From positions 1-6,650 of the forward strand of contig JAHEKK010000179.1 of the NCBI GenBank assembly GCA_024638395.1: 6,650 nt of DNA, in the 5' to 3' direction. Source of the DNA: Gemmatimonadota bacterium (GTDB lineage: Bacteria > Gemmatimonadota > Gemmatimonadetes > Longimicrobiales > Gaopeijiaceae). Positions 4,257-6,650 of this stretch are shown here, piece by piece. The first letter of the stretch is position 1; each line of letters starts with the position of its first letter. The notes beneath the pieces are model-generated. The model did not search any database, was not told the origin of the DNA, and saw only the letters and a list, made by a program, of their open reading frames with translations. A program made the position numbers and the translations under genes.

Positions 4257-6650
4257 TCACCGCTCCACGCTGGCCTCAACCTCCTGGAGCCATCGTTGAT
4301 TCCCTTCGACGTCCACGTTCCCCACCATGCGGTCCCTGGCTTCGGCCAGCCACGCCGCAGCCGCCGCGTGATCACCCAGGGCACTGTGGGATTGGGCCTG
4401 GCCCAGGTAGGGCGCGGCCGCGTAGGGATGATCCGTCCCGTAGACCTCGGGGATGGACACCTCCAGAGACTGGAACAAGGAAAGCGCTTCGGACGGTCGG
4501 TCCGCGGCAAGCAGCGCCCGACCCAGGCTGATGGTGACCCGAACAGCCCCCTGGCTGCCCTCCCCGTCCAGGCGCGCGAACATGGCCGCCGCCGCTTCGT
4601 AGGCTCCCACGGACTCGGAGGGGTCCACAGAGAGCTCGCCCACCCGGGTCAACCCCGTGGCGACCTCCGGGTGGTCACCGCTGTACAACCGCGAGTACAC
4701 GTCCAATGCCCGGCGGGCGAGATCGAGGGCCTCGGCCCGGCGCCCGTCGCGCTGTAGCAACCCCCTCCGCTGATCCAGCAAGTAGGCCGTAAGGGGATGG
4801 TCGCCGAGACGGGTCGACGCGATCTGGTATCCGCGGGTCAGCACCGAGTCGGCTTCCCGGGTGCGTCCAAGACGACCCAACGCCGCCCCGTAGCTCTGAA
4901 GCGACCAAGCGAGATCGATGTCGAGTGGGCCCCCCAGTTCCTCATAAGCCTCCGCGATCTCCGCGGACATCTCGGCCGATCGCTCCCAATCGCCCAGCCA
5001 CGCGTGTCCCACCGCGACGTTGCGAAGAGCGAACAGGGTGCGGCGGTGTCGAGGGCCAAGGGCGGCCTCCAGGATGCGGGCCGACTCCTGGGCCCACTCG
5101 AGGGACTCGTCCCGGCGTCCCTGCGCACCCACGGCGTTGCCGAGATTGTTGGCGGTGACGGCAATGGCCCGGTGGTTTGAGGGGTAGAGGGTCCGTCGAA
5201 TCGCCATCGCTTCGACACACAAGGCCTCCGCCTCTTCAAACCGGCCCAGCGTGGTATATACACCGCAGAGATCGTTCAACGACCGAGCAAGTCCCGCGGA
5301 GTCCGCCCGGATCTTCCGCCAGCGATCGACCGACTCTTCGAGCCGCGCCTCGGCTTCCTCCATGTCTCCCTGCTGGTGCCGGATCCACCCCAGGAGCCCG
5401 AGGGAACCGGCAAGATCCGTGTCAGGGTCCCCCGAGACGAGTTGCCTTCGTTCCTCCACGGCCCGCTCCGCCCACCGTCGGGCCTCTTCGAAGATGCCCA
5501 GGCGCTCGTAGCCGTCGGCGAGCACGTGAAACATCTCGGCCCGCAGGATGGGTTGGTCGGCGTAGAGAACATCAACCTGACGAGCTCTGGCGTCGAGGAC
5601 CTGGCGAACGGTGACTGAATCGCCGGCCACATCGTCGCCGCCTGCGCTGCCGAAGGACTCGAGGAGGAAGCCCTGCACCTCACGCGCTCGGTCACGATCC
5701 GACTCGAGCTGGGCGGCCTGCTCACGAATGAGCCGATTCTGTCGGAGCGTCCCGATCGTCGATCCGGCGAGGGTAATCACCAACGCAGCCACCGCTGCTA
5801 CGGCGGCCCGGTTCCGTCCCACGAACTTCTTCAGCCGGTAGGTCACGGACGGCGCACGCGCACGTACGGGCTCGCCGTTCAGATAGCGCTCCAGGTCGTC
5901 GGCAAGTGCGGCCGCTGAGACGTACCGTTCGGCGGGGTCATGGGCCATCGCCTTCAGCACGATGTTGTCCAGTTCCGACCGGAGTGCCCGCTCGATTCCC
6001 GCGGGCGTGAGCCTTCGACGGTCACCGATTTCCTCGGCGGTGGGGCCGTCGGGACCGCTTCCGTCTCTCGTCACGGTCATGGAGCTGGGCGCCGAAGGTG
6101 GACCGGGGTCCAGCCCCTTCGCTCGCGCCGCCGCTCGGGCCGCAGGGAAGGCACGGTGCCCGGCCAGAAGCTCGTAGAGCACCGCCCCCAGGGCGAAGAC
6201 GTCAGCCGCCGTGCCCACGGCTTCTCCCCTGAGCTGCTCCGGCGCCGCGTAGGCCGGGGTGGCGAGACGCAGCCCGGTGCGGGTGAGGTCGCCTTGATCC
6301 TCACCGAGGAGCTTCGCAATCCCGAAATCCAGGAGCTTGGGATCACCGCCCGGCGTGACGAAGATGTTGTCGGGCTTCAGATCTCGGTGCACGATGAGGC
6401 TGGCGTGGGCGTACTGAACCGCGAGGCACACACGCCGGAACAGCTCCACCCGTTGCCGGATGGTGAGGCGCTCACGATCCGCGAATCGGTCGATCCTCTC
6501 TCCCTGGACATACTCCATGGCGACAAAGGGCCTGCCGTCCGGAGTGGTACCCCCACTGAGAAATCGTGCGATTCCGGCGTGCTCCAATTGGGCCAGAATC
6601 GACCGCTCGCGGGCGAAACGCTCGAAGAAGTCGCGAGGCATTCCCATGTG
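4257..6650 (-). CDS. Transmembrane Ser/Thr protein kinase with TPR extension (N-terminus outside window)
   Basis: A PknB-type (Hanks) kinase fused to a long TPR region. It enters at the right edge, so the glycine loop and catalytic lysine are not visible. Numbering from the methionine at 6647 (796 residues), the kinase has RFARERSIL (10-18, probable helix C Glu), catalytic loop HRDLKPDN (87-94; D89, N94), DFG (107-109), a Thr-rich activation segment (121-130) and AAPEQ (134-138). All visible catalytic residues are intact. A Pro/Ser/Gly-rich insert (about 168-212) sits in the C-lobe, and DLERYLNGEPVRARAPSVTYRLKKFVGRNR (251-280) leads to a single membrane span (about 281-299). A charged, probably coiled helix (301-332) follows, then about ten TPR-like helical pairs (about 365-775) with EEA and ALG-type repeat marks. 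Topology would put the kinase inside and the TPRs in the periplasm, where they may sense or scaffold a partner. That role is inferred. The methionine at 6647 is not the true start, because the domain is already underway. Confidence 0.93.
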   Translation of the reverse strand, partial: HMGMPRDFFERFARERSILAQLEHAGIARFLSGGTTPDGRPFVAMEYVQGERIDRFADRERLTIRQRVELFRRVCLAVQYAHASLIVHRDLKPDNIFVTPGGDPKLLDFGIAKLLGEDQGDLTRTGLRLATPAYAAPEQLRGEAVGTAADVFALGAVLYELLAGHRAFPAARAAARAKGLDPGPPSAPSSMTVTRDGSGPDGPTAEEIGDRRRLTPAGIERALRSELDNIVLKAMAHDPAERYVSAAALADDLERYLNGEPVRARAPSVTYRLKKFVGRNRAAVAAVAALVITLAGSTIGTLRQNRLIREQAAQLESDRDRAREVQGFLLESFGSAGGDDVAGDSVTVRQVLDARARQVDVLYADQPILRAEMFHVLADGYERLGIFEEARRWAERAVEERRQLVSGDPDTDLAGSLGLLGWIRHQQGDMEEAEARLEESVDRWRKIRADSAGLARSLNDLCGVYTTLGRFEEAEALCVEAMAIRRTLYPSNHRAIAVTANNLGNAVGAQGRRDESLEWAQESARILEAALGPRHRRTLFALRNVAVGHAWLGDWERSAEMSAEIAEAYEELGGPLDIDLAWSLQSYGAALGRLGRTREADSVLTRGYQIASTRLGDHPLTAYLLDQRRGLLQRDGRRAEALDLARRALDVYSRLYSGDHPEVATGLTRVGELSVDPSESVGAYEAAAAMFARLDGEGSQGAVRVTISLGRALLAADRPSEALSLFQSLEVSIPEVYGTDHPYAAAPYLGQAQSHSALGDHAAAAAWLAEARDRMVGNVDVEGNQRWLQEVEASVER

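Noticed and set aside
4139..4510. N-terminal extension of the SGNH frame into the kinase gene
   Set aside because: It overlaps the well-supported kinase TPR coding sequence in another frame, and a strong Shine-Dalgarno sequence plus a signal anchor mark the start at 4138.
4137..5614. Plus-strand open frames opposite the kinase TPR region
   Set aside because: No domain-like content; they mirror the TPR coding sequence.

Overview
The window is high-GC bacterial chromosomal DNA with tightly packed genes on both strands. The gene content points to a soil or marine bacterium of a phylum such as Gemmatimonadota or Acidobacteriota. That content is a PknB-type kinase fused through one membrane span to a long TPR sensor, an ArsR/SRPBCC pair, an RCK-domain potassium protein and an SGNH hydrolase. 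The placement is an inference from architecture and base composition; there is no marker gene here. No tRNA, rRNA, CRISPR array, transposase, integrase or phage gene is visible.

Layout: (1) 2-661, plus strand: the C-terminal part of a TrkA/RCK potassium channel or uptake protein, whose start lies left of the window. (2) 668-694: a strong hairpin between two converging genes, best read as the terminator of the minus-strand operon. (3) 744-1564, minus strand: a two-gene operon of an ArsR-family repressor followed by an SRPBCC/AHSA1-type protein, joined by an ATGA stop/start overlap. A promoter and a dyad operator sit directly in front of arsR. (4) 1565-1918: a 354-base divergent spacer holding that promoter and operator, a C-rich/G-rich tract able to form a G-quadruplex, and a stretch that reads as protein in frame with the next gene but has no ATG, GTG or TTG start. 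(5) 1919-2830, plus strand: an unrecognised protein of about 303 residues. (6) 2861-4138, minus strand: a membrane-anchored SGNH hydrolase with complete catalytic motifs. (7) 4257-6650, minus strand: most of a Ser/Thr kinase with a TPR extension, its N-terminus cut by the right edge.

The ArsR and SRPBCC genes form a clear functional unit, with the repressor very probably controlling its own promoter. The kinase and the SGNH hydrolase are on the same strand, 118 bases apart, with no convincing terminator between them, so co-transcription is possible. The hydrolase also has its own good ribosome binding site. I see no strong evidence of a new multi-gene system. The best leads are the unrecognised 1919-2830 protein with its unresolved start, and the kinase-SGNH neighbourhood.
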